Assembly: GCA_963978895.1 (NCBI GenBank)
Contig: OZ022241.1
Location: 20,469,073 to 20,533,072 of the forward strand
Origin: Erpobdella octoculata
Taxonomy: Eukaryota > Annelida > Clitellata > Hirudinida > Erpobdellidae
Reading direction: 5' to 3'
Length of the DNA stretch: 64,000 nt
The notes under the pieces were generated by a model. It worked only from the letters and a program-made list of their open reading frames with translations, was not told where the DNA came from and made no database searches. Of the stretch, positions 35,254 to 45,865 are shown one piece after another; positions within the stretch are counted from its first letter, which is position 1; each line of letters begins with the position of its first letter. The position numbers were made by a program, and so were the translations under genes.

Positions 35254-35953
35254 CTATACTATATAAGAGTATGGAAATTTAATTTTAACAATTTTACCAG
35301 GACCATGCCATTTATTAAAGATCTTAGCTCTCCTCATATCGGGTATAAAAATGATCACAGGATTTCCGAGCTCAAAACGGCGATTAGTGCTACGTAGATT
35401 ATATTGATTAACATAACTTTGTTGTTGGTGATTCCCAAAACTCTCAGAGAATTCTTTAGCTATTAACAAGTTTTCTCTAAGTTCTTTAACATACGATTTG
35501 GAGTTTTTGCCTAGATGGAAAGGTGGTTTACCCTCATCGCTCCAAGACTCCTTTAAAATATCTAGCGGCCCTAGAAGTGCCGTACCAAACACTAGGGTAA
35601 AAGGAAGTTTATCCCCCCTTGGGATAGGATGAATTGGAACACGATCCTTCAATCTAACGGGGACACGTAACTGACATGTTTTACAAGAATCACAGAAGGG
35701 GCAAACACGCTTTGCCAAGTTAGGAAACCAAAAACTTAAGCGAATAACACGCGTGTTGTTCTGCAGCAAAAAAAAATCGAATCCGCTCTAACCTTATCTG
35801 TATCATTATCAAGTCTGGCTGAGTTGTTGAGAATGTGAAGTTTGGGTTGACCTCGGGATTAGAATCATCAAGGTTGACTATATGGATCTGGTAACGCGTG
35901 CCATCTTCTGGCTCAACTTCTTCATCATCTCCAGCGTCGATAGCGTTGGTCAC
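35254..35953 (-). pseudogene. Integrase fragments without a catalytic core
   Basis: Two frames joined at an A-run (35767-35775). The first part is acidic (DAGDDEEVEPEDGTRYQIHI). The second has CPFCDSCKTCQLRVPVRLKD (zinc-finger CxxC), then jumps at GDKLPFTLVFGT directly to the post-core helix (YVKELRENLLIAKEF) and C-terminal barrel (MRRAKIFNKWHGPGKIVKI). The DDE core has been deleted cleanly between them. Confidence 0.7.
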
Positions 35954-36594
35954 GGCTGAAACTTGGAATAGCCTATAATCTTGATGCGGTACCTCTGGAC
36001 TTACATCAACATCTGGGTTGCTATCAACTACATCTGTCGTAAATTAAGCTTGTTGGATTCAAAGTAGTCCTATTGTTGCTGATTACTCCGACTCAGTTGG
36101 TTATGTAAAATTGCAAAAACATCATCGGGATTATTCTTGAGCCACATTTCTTTATTTTCTGTAAAGGAAATTGGTGTTTTTTGTGTGATTGGGGTAAAGT
36201 GATGACTATTTCATTGTACTGCGCAATATAAATTATCCATGTTATTATTATTATACTAGAGTTAGCCCGTCAAAAATGACGGATTTTTTAAAATTTTGTT
36301 AAATGTTCATTTCTGATTGCAGTATCACCTTTTTTGATCTTTGAGACTGTCATTGTACACTTGCGTAATAACTTTTATTACACGCCTGCGCTCACTAACT
36401 TTTATCAAGGATGTCTTGATATAATGTTTTATTGCTTCTTATATCATAATTATAAATGAATCGATGTAACAAACTACAAAAGTGTCAGTAGTTATATCAT
36501 ACTTCTACAAATTTTGATGTAACTATGACGTAATTAGCTAAATTTTCTTGGCCTACTAGAGAAGTTGTGGATCCAGTTGTTATATCAAGATATC

Positions 36595-37959
36595 CAGGGA
36601 CGTAAATTCAGCATTTTCCAGGGGGGGGGGCAAAATTTTCCCGCCATTACATAGCTTACTGACAAGGTTACCCGGTGTTATCCGGGTTTTTTGTGCTTAG
36701 TTTTGTCTCGTTTTGCCAATGAAACGTCAAAGAAATAACAGATTTTTTTGTAATTTTTCAAAATTTTCTCATAAATGAAGTTACCTGCATGTCAAATGTT
36801 GTTAAAATTGCTCCTGAGGCTTGGATGTGATAAACGAATGCTCTCAGACACACATTACCTTTTACATTTATATAAATACGTAGGTACAAGCAGAGAGGGA
36901 TGGGGAAATGCATCCCCCATCAGAGTATCAATTGAAATTTTTTGGGTATAATACCTTGTTTTTGGAAAACGACCGCAGCTGTTTTTGGAGGAGAAATTGG
37001 AAGTCCTTGAAAATTTTTTTGAAAAAGACTGACGACTACCCCTTACCCCTTACCGGTTATCAGGTTTTTAGAAGAGAATATAAAAAAATTTCTGAAGTGA
37101 ATCCCCCACCAGAAAATTCTGGATTCGCCACGCGCCACTGGGTATAAGGGGGATGAATGATTTAATCATATTGCAGTAAAACAAGTAAAGGAAAAACGAG
37201 TTTTTCAACACAAACTTTGATTTCAAATACATTCAATTTAGAAATGCAAAAGATGTTCAAAGTTTTTTTTTAAATTGAATCATGTATTTTCATCAAATAT
37301 AAAGCTATGCTGAAAGTTTCAACTTCCTAGCTAGTCAAAATACTGGTTAAATTTCACTTTCAAGATTTGCGTACAGAGAAAGACACACACACAAACAAAC
37401 AGAGATTATAACCTAAATAAAAGTTTGTAAAAAAGATGTCCAAAATGGGGTGGGTATAATTTTGTTTTATTTTTGTGTAATAAATAATAACTTTGATGAA
37501 GACAGCTGTGAGGGAATCAACATTGTATCAATACCACTAATAGGGTAAAATTCCACGAGTTCGCTGATTGTATTTTGGCACAGAAAACAGCTAATCTTTG
37601 GACCAACACTGATACACAAATTATTACCCTGCAGGTATTGGTAAATCTAGCATCGAGCTAAGATATAAAATTGTCTACACACGCAAAAAGAATTCAAATA
37701 CGCATTGAATCATCACGAGGTTAAGTAAAGTTAAAATTAACATATTATATAGTAAACTCTAAATAAAATTTTTTTTTAATTTTGGAAATCAAGGGGGCGA
37801 ATTTTCTATACACGCCAGAAGGATTCCAATATGCATTGCATCATCACTAGGTTAAGTAAAGTCAAAATTAAATAAATATATAGTAAACTCTAAGTAAAAA
37901 AAATTCAAATTTTGAAAATCAGGGGGGGGGCAAATGCCCCCCCCCAATTTACGTCCCTG
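36595..37959. mobile_element. Non-autonomous hAT with perfect ends and target duplication
   Basis: Perfect 14-bp inverted termini CAGGGACGTAAATT and perfect 8-bp duplication AAGATATC (36587-36594, 37960-37967). Long G run near the left end and G/C runs near the right end. No transposase frame. Internal part 36890-37140 matches the dispersed repeat at 14040. Confidence 0.9.
37735..37895 (+). repeat. Internal tandem duplication in the hAT element
   Basis: 37690-37770 and 37812-37895 share AAATACGCATTGAATCATCA / CAATATGCATTGCATCATCA followed by GGTTAAGTAAAGT and TAGTAAACTCTAA. About 120 bp apart. Confidence 0.6.
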
Positions 37960-38547
37960 AAGATATCCTTGCTTTTATCAACTGCTGATTGCTGACCCTT
38001 GCGGCCGCCGAGTTATGTGTAATTGCTAACATACATACATAGTGGTTTTGCCCGCCCCAAGGACGCATGTTTTAAAATTACGATGTACTTTGGATACATT
38101 TTATAAAAAATAGTCAACAAAAACAAAATGACATTTGATAACCATAAAATTTTTTTTGTATATATCAGCAAATTTAATGAAATTTTGTATTGTGTTAACA
38201 TTTTCAATTTACTAAAGTATTTCATATAAATTCAAAGGATGTGAAAATTAAAAAGTGCAATAATTGGACATTTCTTGTGAATTGACGGCCATCGAGAAGT
38301 GGTCCTTGGTTCTGAGATTTTTTTAAATCTATTATATAATATTTTTCGATTGATCTCTAAACCATATATATAGAATATTCTATATATATGCTCTAGACTG
38401 AGACTGAGATAGATAAAATTGCATAATAATTTTTATTACACGCCTGCGAGCCATAAATTCTTACGTGCACATTGATATCATCTATACGACTAATTACGTA
38501 AGCGTGACAGAATCAGTGAGTGAGTAACGTGGGCTACTATAATATAG

Positions 38548-39713
38548 ATTTTCTAAAGGGGTAGGGATAAGGTTAGGGTTTAATTTTAGATAGACTTACG
38601 GCGCGACTGCTGGCTCAGTAGCAATTTTACTATTTTACCGATTATTTCCACGGCTAACCGCCGGGGTAATACAAGGATATTCTTGGGTAATAGCAGCGAC
38701 CTTGCCATACATAGTGTATTAAAGTTAAGTTCACTAAAACTTGGTTTTTCAATTTTTTCAGACGACTCAAAACTATGCGCGAGGGTCATCAACAAAGAAG
38801 CCGAAGTTTGGCTACAAAATGAGTTATCTTGAACTTCTACTGGTTTACTAAATTAGTAGTACTGGATTATGGTCAAACCTCATCTAGCCCAAATATACAT
38901 ATGGTAGAGTCCATACCCAGAAAATATTTTTTAAAAAAAGTTCATGGATATAATATTTTCAAAAGTTGAAACTAATTGAAAGTGACCCTTAAGCAGAGAT
39001 TTTCTAGCAGCTAGCCTTAAACCTTGCTTAGGGCTTGATGAAGTAGTTTTTTAAAATCCATCAACAGCTTCAAAATAATGCTTTGAAAGATTGGATTTTG
39101 TAGTGGTTCTCACACTGAATCATTTTAAACCATGTTTTTAAATTTCATTCTGTAGTTGTTTTAATGCAGGCATTCGACTACCTAAACCACTTGAAATCTT
39201 GCTATGCTATATTGAATGTTAACTGTGACTTGTTTTAAGCTAAACCCATCTGTAACCTGTTTAACAGAGTAATAGTTATTTAAAATTTTACTTTGAAACA
39301 ATCTCTGAATCGATTTATAAATTTTCCTAATTTCAAAGAAATTCTGAAGACATAGACAATGAAGCACTGCTTTATATTTCCTTGTCATAATATTCAAAAT
39401 TCATATAAAAACCACAACATAACATTTATAAAACAACTTATACCACTCTCCTAAGTACTTGATATGGAAACATGCCAAATATGAGAAACTTTTAAATGAC
39501 CACAGAAATGAGAACCCAATAAAAACATTGCATAAAAACAGTAAAAAACCAAAACAAAGTTATTACACTAATAGAACAACTTAAGCTCAGTCTATATATA
39601 GTATACTAATTAATATTCATGTGGAAGCATCCAAGGCAGTTTCTATATTCGTAGGCTGACTAGCTAAAAGCCATCTTAAACGAAAGGCAGGTCGATAATG
39701 TCGATATACCTAT

Positions 39714-39715
<2 letters not shown>
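38548..39715. other. No gene seen
   Basis: Short frames only. Unique-looking AT-rich sequence on both strands. Confidence 0.4.
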
Positions 39716-39716
<1 letters not shown>

Positions 39717-39744
<28 letters not shown>

Positions 39745-39745
39745 G
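39717..39745. repeat. (TA)n microsatellite
   Basis: Short TA tract. Another lies at 40024-40050. Confidence 0.85.
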
Positions 39746-40023
39746 GTCCTCACTAGTAACTATTATTTTGCTAAAAATAAAATTAATATATGTTTTTCTT
39801 ATGTTTTTATGCAATTTATAATTAATTAATAAAATTTTTTATTTGCTTGATTTTTTGTTATGTTTTTGTTATTTTTGCATATATTTTTTTAAATTTTTAA
39901 ATGAAGTTAAATAAACTGAAGTTATACGAATTGAAGACATAAATTGTTTGAACATGGGTAGATCTCGAGGTAGTTGGATTAAAAAAAAGTAGATCTTTAG
40001 TATAAAAAGGATGGGCAGCCTTG

Positions 40024-40055
<32 letters not shown>

Positions 40056-40336
40056 ACTATCGCAAAATTGTATACCGGGTTCTCTGGAATGGTTTTGTAG
40101 CTTATTGGAAAATAATAAATGAGCTTTGGAACTGTAGCTAATTCTATGTCCCTATTTGAAAATACTTGTCGGGAGATCAATAGATGAGAAACAGCTGAAG
40201 CCAGGACAATATAAGTTGTACCGACAATATATTTTTACCGACAGCGTGACACCCCGCCGTCTCGACGGGCCTGATTGTAAGCCATCCAGGTTTCTGATAT
40301 ATGTGGCTCATAAAAACTTATCAACGCTAAGTTTCC

Positions 40337-40441
<105 letters not shown>

Positions 40442-40475
40442 TATCTTTTTCTACCCTTAATATAACTATATATAT

Positions 40476-40725
40476 ACTAGAGATAGTCCGTCAAAAATGA
40501 AGACATTTTTAAATCTAATTATATAATATCTTGCGCCACATATTTTTATCTTTAAGACTGACAGTGTACAATTGCGTAATAACTTTTATTACATACCTGC
40601 ACGCACTAATTTTATTAACCGCTGACTTCTGACCACTGTGGTCGCTGCGTTATGCAAAATTGCTAACATACATACATACATACATACATACATACATACA
40701 TACATACATACATACATACAGACAT
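40476..40725 (-). mobile_element. Helitron-like 3' portion with (CATA)n
   Basis: Minus strand ends GACGGACTATCTCTAG before T (40479-40476). The body (GCGTAATAACTTTTATTACA, then TGACCACTGTGGTCGCTGC and GCAAAATTGCTAACATACAT) matches 36360-36410 and 37990-38040. The CATACATA unit is expanded to about 13 copies at 40669-40722 versus two or three at 38030-38040. Confidence 0.6.
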
Positions 40726-41390
40726 AAGAAACTATGTATGCAGATATAAACTGATTGCATATCAAAACTTAGTGTTCTTGATATCATTATAAATATTAAA
40801 TATTTTCCTCTTTTATTACCAAAATAAAAATATTTACACTGTCCAATAATTTAATTATTATTTGTTTCTACAGCAATCCAATAAATTAATTATTATTTGT
40901 TTCAACAGCAATTCAATTTTCCAAAAAATTTTCAATAATTAATAATTAATTTGTAATGATGCATCTATCTTCCCATCAATCTTCAATTTTCTTCTTTAAG
41001 ACATTCTGTGAAAAATAATCAGAATAAAATAAAAAAACAAGTGAAACTATGTTAGAAACTATGTTTTTCACAAATCCTCTATATGTTATAATTGGATAGC
41101 TTCTAATTTTTTGCAAAATTATTTTTTGGTGATAAAATAAAAAAAATGACCACAGTCTTCTAAATACTTGATATGTGAAGCATGTGAGGATTGAAAATAT
41201 AAAAAACTTTTGAATCAACAGGAAAAAAAACAAAGTTTTTATTATGATGAATTATTATGAATTTTTAAATAAAACTTATTGTTTTTTTAAATAAACTAAA
41301 AACTGGTGGTTGATTTCTCTACAAAAAAATCTGTAATTTTTATAAATTTGATTTGATTTTTATTGCATTCAAATTTTGTTCAATCAATCT
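40726..41390. other. No gene seen
   Basis: AT-rich with a small direct repeat at 40855-40915 (ATTTAATTATTATTTGTTTC / AATTAATTATTATTTGTTTC). Confidence 0.45.
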
Positions 41391-41560
41391 GAAAATTTAA
41401 TAGAATGTAATGTCCATGGCAACAAAAAAACCCACACAATTTCAACTGGATTGGATAACAGGAACTTGGGTTTTAAGCATCAGAGTCCCAACATATGGCT
41501 CAAGCAAGCAAGCAAACACAGTGAAGTTAATATAAAGGATTTAATCAAATCATACAATCG
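41391..41560 (+). repeat. Dispersed repeat related to 14300-14440
   Basis: ACTGGATTGGATAACAGGAAC and ACACAGTGAAGTTAATATAAA match the second half of the 14 kb repeat. The short frame here is not a supported gene. Confidence 0.45.
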
Positions 41561-42120
41561 CAAAAGATTGAGACATACTTGAAAATAAAATTAATTGAAA
41601 AATTAAAATTTTTAATTTCATTAAATTAAAAAGAAGAAATTAGTATACAATGTAGCAGTTTATTTACTTATATAATCTCCCAACCTCACTCACAAACAAT
41701 CACCTGACATAACAAGGTTAACCAGCAACAAACATCGAATCCATAAGTGCACACATAAACAAACAAGCATTCTTAGTCCAGTCATTTGAGCATAAAAAAA
41801 GTCAACCTCACAGTTAGAAATAATAAGCTGTAAATTTGTATAAACCTTTATTTTGGCATTCTATAATGCATCAAAAAACGACTAGAAAAAGGCGAACCTT
41901 CACCATCACCAAGTGCACCTCGTAAAAAAAGTACAGATGCACGATTAGTAAAGTAAGTACTCTTGAATTAAAAGACAATTTCATCAAAAAAGCAGAAGAC
42001 CATAGCGATTCTTTAAGAAGATTAGTGAAAGATCGTATACGACATGAGTATGACTTGATTGCAACTGAAGCAAAATACCATACAATGATTAAGAAGATTA
42101 ACATCTACTACCGTATATTT

Positions 42121-43749
42121 TCGGAGCAGGCCAACTAGTCGCTGCCAACTAGTCGCCGCCCAACTAGTCACCGTCCAGCTTGTCGCCGCCCAACTAGTCG
42201 CCGGGCCAACTAGTCGCCGCCCAACTAGTCGCCGGGCCAACTAGTCGCCGCCCAACTAGTCGTCGAGCCAACTAGTCGCTGTCCAACTAGTCGCCGCCCA
42301 ACTAGTCCCGAACACAGCTATTCACCACTTGCTGTGTGTGTTGTGTGTGTATGTTTTTTATGCATTGCTACACTATTCATCTGATCGTAATGAAATTTTC
42401 ACACAACATTCAAAGTCATTAAAAGGAAGGTTTGTGTGAACAAAATTGAGATCAGGTACAAAATGAGGAGAATTTTTACACAATCTTGAGAGTCAATAGA
42501 GGAAGGTTTTTGTGAAAAAAATTAAGATTGCTCACGAAATGAGTGGGAGAGCGAGCGGAAACGAGAAAGCGAATGTGGGAGCGAAAGAGCTAGCGGGAAA
42601 GCGAAAGCGAAAGCGACCGGGAAAGCGAAAGTGACCGAGAACGGAAGAGCGAGCGGGAGCGGGCAAGCGACCGGAACAGGAAAGCAAGAGGGAGCGGGCA
42701 AGCGGTGAAGTGGCTGTCTATAAGCGTAAAATCTTCTAAACCACTATAATAAACGTTATCTTATCTTATCTTATCTTATCTTATCTTTTCTTATCTTATC
42801 TTAAGCGACCGGGAACGGGAAAGCGACTGGAAACAGGAGAGCAAACGGGAGGCGACCGGGAGCGAGAGAGCAAACGGGGAAGCAAACGGGAGCGAGAAAA
42901 AAAACGATAGAAAAACTTATAGAAACTTCGAGCAACGCTGGGTACCCCGCTAGTAATTTAATAATTTTAAGCACGCTTTCATAAAAACGAACTGAAATGG
43001 AGAAATCACCATAGTAGGTACAACTAGTCACCGCAGTAGAGAAATATCTCATTAAAATTAAAATTCTGGAACACTTTTTTAAAGACTCCCTAACTGTTCA
43101 AAAATTAATCGTATAACTTCTTCAAAATACAGTAACCAATGACAAAACATTTTATAACGAGTTTTTTAATAAAAACTGTACATCTTATTTTTCAAGAGTT
43201 CATTGTCAAATCTAAAATCAACAAGTGTTTCGGAAAGTTAAAAATTAATAAATGTCAAAATCTAATTACACGGTTAGTCCATATGATAGTTATGAGACAG
43301 CCCTCTGAGAACTTTTTCCATCCTCAGAGCCCGAAAACAAAATAATTATTTAACGAAATAAAGTGAACATACCACGTGCTATAAATGCAAAAGTCAGAAC
43401 AGAAATTAGAAAGTCAAAGGGCACAACTGAAATGTAAACAACTTAGTTAACATGAATAGAAGCAGGTGTAGTTATTGAGTATGTTGCTATGGTAGGGCGA
43501 AAGTTGTTATTAATAGGTGAAATGAGATTTTATATACATATATAGTTAAATATTTGGCGGCGACTAGATGGCCAGCGACTAGTTGGCCGGCAACTAGTTA
43601 GCCCGGCGACTAGTTGGACAGCGACAAGTTGGGCAGTGACTAGTTGGCCCGGCGACTAGTTGGGCGGCGACTAGTAGGCCCGGCGACTAGTTGGCCCGAC
43701 GACTATTTGGCCAGCGACTAGTTGGGCGGCGACTAGTTGACCTGTACCC
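42121..43749. mobile_element. Array-ended transposon, copy 2 (inverted relative to copy 1)
   Basis: Same termini as 17163-21131 in reverse. Flanks GTATATTT (42113-42120) and GTATTTTT (43750-43757) form an 8-bp duplication with one mismatch. The (ATCTT)n at 42756-42803 has about nine units. A Helitron-like terminus GGGTACCCCGCTAG|T sits inside near 42940-42953. End arrays span 42129-42310 and 43556-43740. Confidence 0.8.
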
Positions 43750-43751
43750 GT

Positions 43752-43860
43752 ATTTTTTTGCATATAACGCGCGCGTTTTTACACACAGTTTTCTCCTTAA
43801 GCGCGTTATATGCGTGTGCGCGTTATATGCGGTTTTACATACCACGCACCCTAGCACAAA
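43752..43860 (+). repeat. GCGCGTTATATGCG repeat, possible transposon end
   Basis: Short repeats of CGCGCGTT / GCGCGTTATATGCG. The same motif runs through 49571-49735. Such Tc1/mariner- or pogo-like termini are possible, but no pair of ends is defined. Confidence 0.4.
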
Positions 43861-43877
43861 AAGCGATCGGAAACAGG

Positions 43878-43908
<31 letters not shown>

Positions 43909-43947
43909 CGGAAAAGCCACCGGGAACGAGAAATGTATATATATTAG

Positions 43948-44475
43948 GGCTGCTAAATTTAACGATTAATTAATCGATTAATCGTCAAAAAATTTTAATG
44001 ATTAAATTTTTTTAAACTATTAATCGAAAATGACAATAACTCTTTTGATGAACTACTGTGATATAAAATGGAGATGAAAGTTCCTGAATCCGTCGACCCT
44101 ATACAATGGTGGTAACTTAATAAACACAGATATCCGAAATTGTCATTCCGTGCCAAGACCATTTTGTGCATACCAGCTACCTCAATTTCCTGTGAACGAT
44201 TGTTCAGCTCGGCTGGTTATATTATCATTAAGACACACTCATCACTTGGACCAAATAATGTCAAAAAACTTGTCTGCTTACATAGTTGGTTAAAAGATGA
44301 CATATAATTGGAGACATTCCAGTGTTATTTCGATTTTTGACAAGTATGTTTAATAAATGTTACTTATGACACTATAAATTTAATTTTTGGATTTAATCCA
44401 AATTAACTATTAATTAATTGTTAATTTTTCAAAAGTTAACTATTAAATTTAAATTAATCGTTAACAGCCATAATA
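43948..44475 (+). mobile_element. hAT deletion derivative in (TA)n
   Basis: Ends TAGGGCTGCTAAATTTAACG and, inverted, TATGGCTGTTAACGATTAAT are imperfect inverted repeats with ATATATAT on both sides. It retains only the transposase C-terminus. Confidence 0.7.
44095..44308 (+). pseudogene. hAT dimerisation-domain remnant
   Basis: After a stop, YPKLSFRAKTILCIPATSIS, then CERLFSSAGYIIIKTHSSLG and NNVKKLVCLHSWLK: the hAT C-terminal domain (P-A-T/S-S-x-x-x-E-R-x-F-S-x-A-G). No upstream catalytic part. Confidence 0.75.
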
Positions 44476-44491
44476 TATATATATATATATC

Positions 44492-44556
<65 letters not shown>
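44470..44556. repeat. (TA)n microsatellite
   Basis: TA tract with one CAA interruption, between the hAT derivative and the LINE 5' end. Confidence 0.9.
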
Positions 44557-44560
<4 letters not shown>

Positions 44561-44788
44561 AATTCAACCGTGTGGCCAGCTCCGAAATTAAACTTAGAAA
44601 AATTTCTAAATTTAAAAAAAAAAAAAAGTTTCAAAAACAAGAGGACTTTGTGAAGCCGGAAGAGTTGAGTTAAGTTGCTTTTTATTTTATGTATGTACGT
44701 TGCGTTTTGGTGATTAAAGCTCCTAATTTTCAGTGTTGCACGTTTTATGCCAGAAAACAAGAACTAGTTAAGTGTGCTAAAACGTGTT

Positions 44789-44866
44789 TTTCTTAATCCT
44801 ATTACATAAGCTTAATCCTATTATATAAGCTTAATCCTATTATATAAGCTTAATCCTATTACATAA
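44789..44866 (+). repeat. 19-bp tandem repeat in the LINE 5' UTR
   Basis: Four units of TTAATCCTATTAYATAAGC, with Y alternating C/T. Position upstream of ORF1 suggests a promoter-like monomer array; this is inference. Confidence 0.8.
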
Positions 44867-44917
44867 GTTTGTAATCTTGACATCTAAGTAGCAATCAACG
44901 GTTGATAAATTATATAA

Positions 44918-45865
44918 TTGAATTGGATAAGAGATTTGACCAAAACAGAAATGGCAAATTCAGAAACTAATGACGTAATAAATAAGACAATTTCGACTCT
45001 AGCCGATGAAGGAATCAAAAATATGTTTCTGTCTACGAGCGATGTAACACAGGAAAAACTAACTTCAGCGGTCACTCTTGTTGATTTGCTGAAAGAAGTT
45101 GATTCAGTTGAAAAAATGGGGACAAAAAAATCAGTATCGTCACTATTCAAACTAGTTAACATGGCAATTGAGATAATTTCTAGTCAAGAAGAAAAAATAA
45201 GGCTTTTACAAGAAAGGTTAGATGGACAAAATAACCAAATTAACACTGTAAATGAAAAACTGGATGGTCCAAAGCTTTCAATAAAATCGCATAGTGGTAC
45301 TCCATCATATGCAGCCATTGCCGCAAAAGGACTGTCTGTTACAGGAAGAGTGGTGCTGGAGATGTCAAAATTAGAAACAAAAAAGAGCAATATAATTATC
45401 AGAGGTGTTAGAGAATCCAAGAAATCTGACCATAAAGAAAGGGTAGAAGAAGATATGGCTGCCATAGTGAAAATTTTGGAGATTCGAGATACCGGACTAG
45501 ATAATCTAGAAATTAAATCAATGATTGAACATTCGACAAGACTTGGAAAAATTAATCCTGATTTAGGGTATAGACCAATTCTTGTAAAGCTTAAAGACAG
45601 GTCACTAAGGGAAAAGTTGTTGGAAGCAAGGGGAAATACCAAATTGAGAGAATTTAATATAAATAATGGAACTAAATACAGTATCGAACCAGACCTTACA
45701 ATTGAGCAAAGACTATTTTATAGTAAAATGTGGGATGAAGCCAATATTAAAACAGCTCAGGGAAACGGGAAATGGGTTGTCTATGGTCCCATGGACAACC
45801 CAACTCTAAGAAAGTGGAAGGAAGGAGAGATCAAATCAAATCAAGCTCCTCAGTTACTAAAGTAA
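44918..45865 (+). CDS. LINE ORF1 protein
   Basis: 315 residues from 44918, or 304 from the in-frame ATG at 44951 (MANSETND). A predicted coiled coil around residues 80-115 (EIISSQEEKIRLLQERLDGQ) precedes a basic/acidic C-terminal region (SNIIIRGVRESKKSDHKERV, then ILVKLKDRSLREKLLEARG) of the RNA-recognition type found in many LINE ORF1 products and ORF1-like proteins. It would bind and chaperone element RNA. Its end overlaps ORF2 by 94 bp in another frame, which implies re-initiation or frameshift translation. Confidence 0.75.
   Translation: MNWIRDLTKTEMANSETNDVINKTISTLADEGIKNMFLSTSDVTQEKLTSAVTLVDLLKEVDSVEKMGTKKSVSSLFKLVNMAIEIISSQEEKIRLLQERLDGQNNQINTVNEKLDGPKLSIKSHSGTPSYAAIAAKGLSVTGRVVLEMSKLETKKSNIIIRGVRESKKSDHKERVEEDMAAIVKILEIRDTGLDNLEIKSMIEHSTRLGKINPDLGYRPILVKLKDRSLREKLLEARGNTKLREFNINNGTKYSIEPDLTIEQRLFYSKMWDEANIKTAQGNGKWVVYGPMDNPTLRKWKEGEIKSNQAPQLLK

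Larger units (their letters stand above)
33723..35990 (-). mobile_element. Gypsy-type relic with integrase placed before RT (Gmr1-like order)
   Basis: From high to low coordinates (its sense): integrase zinc finger and C-terminal part (35953-35254), spacer, pre-RT (35062-34868), RT (34755-34330), RNase H (34186-33854). Ty3/Gypsy elements normally have RT before integrase. The reverse order is known for the Gmr1 clade, so either this is such an element or two relics abut. Frameshifts and deletions throughout. Confidence 0.6.
36256..38547 (-). mobile_element. Helitron-like non-autonomous element with nested hAT
   Basis: Minus strand starts TCTATATTATAGTAGCCC (38547 down) and ends with a hairpin CCGTCA/TGACGG, 7 bases, then CTAG at 36259-36256. 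It sits between A and T, as Helitrons do. No Rep/helicase. After removing the nested hAT (36595-37967) it is about 0.9 kb. A second 3' end of the family with a damaged hairpin is at 40476-40510. Confidence 0.65.
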
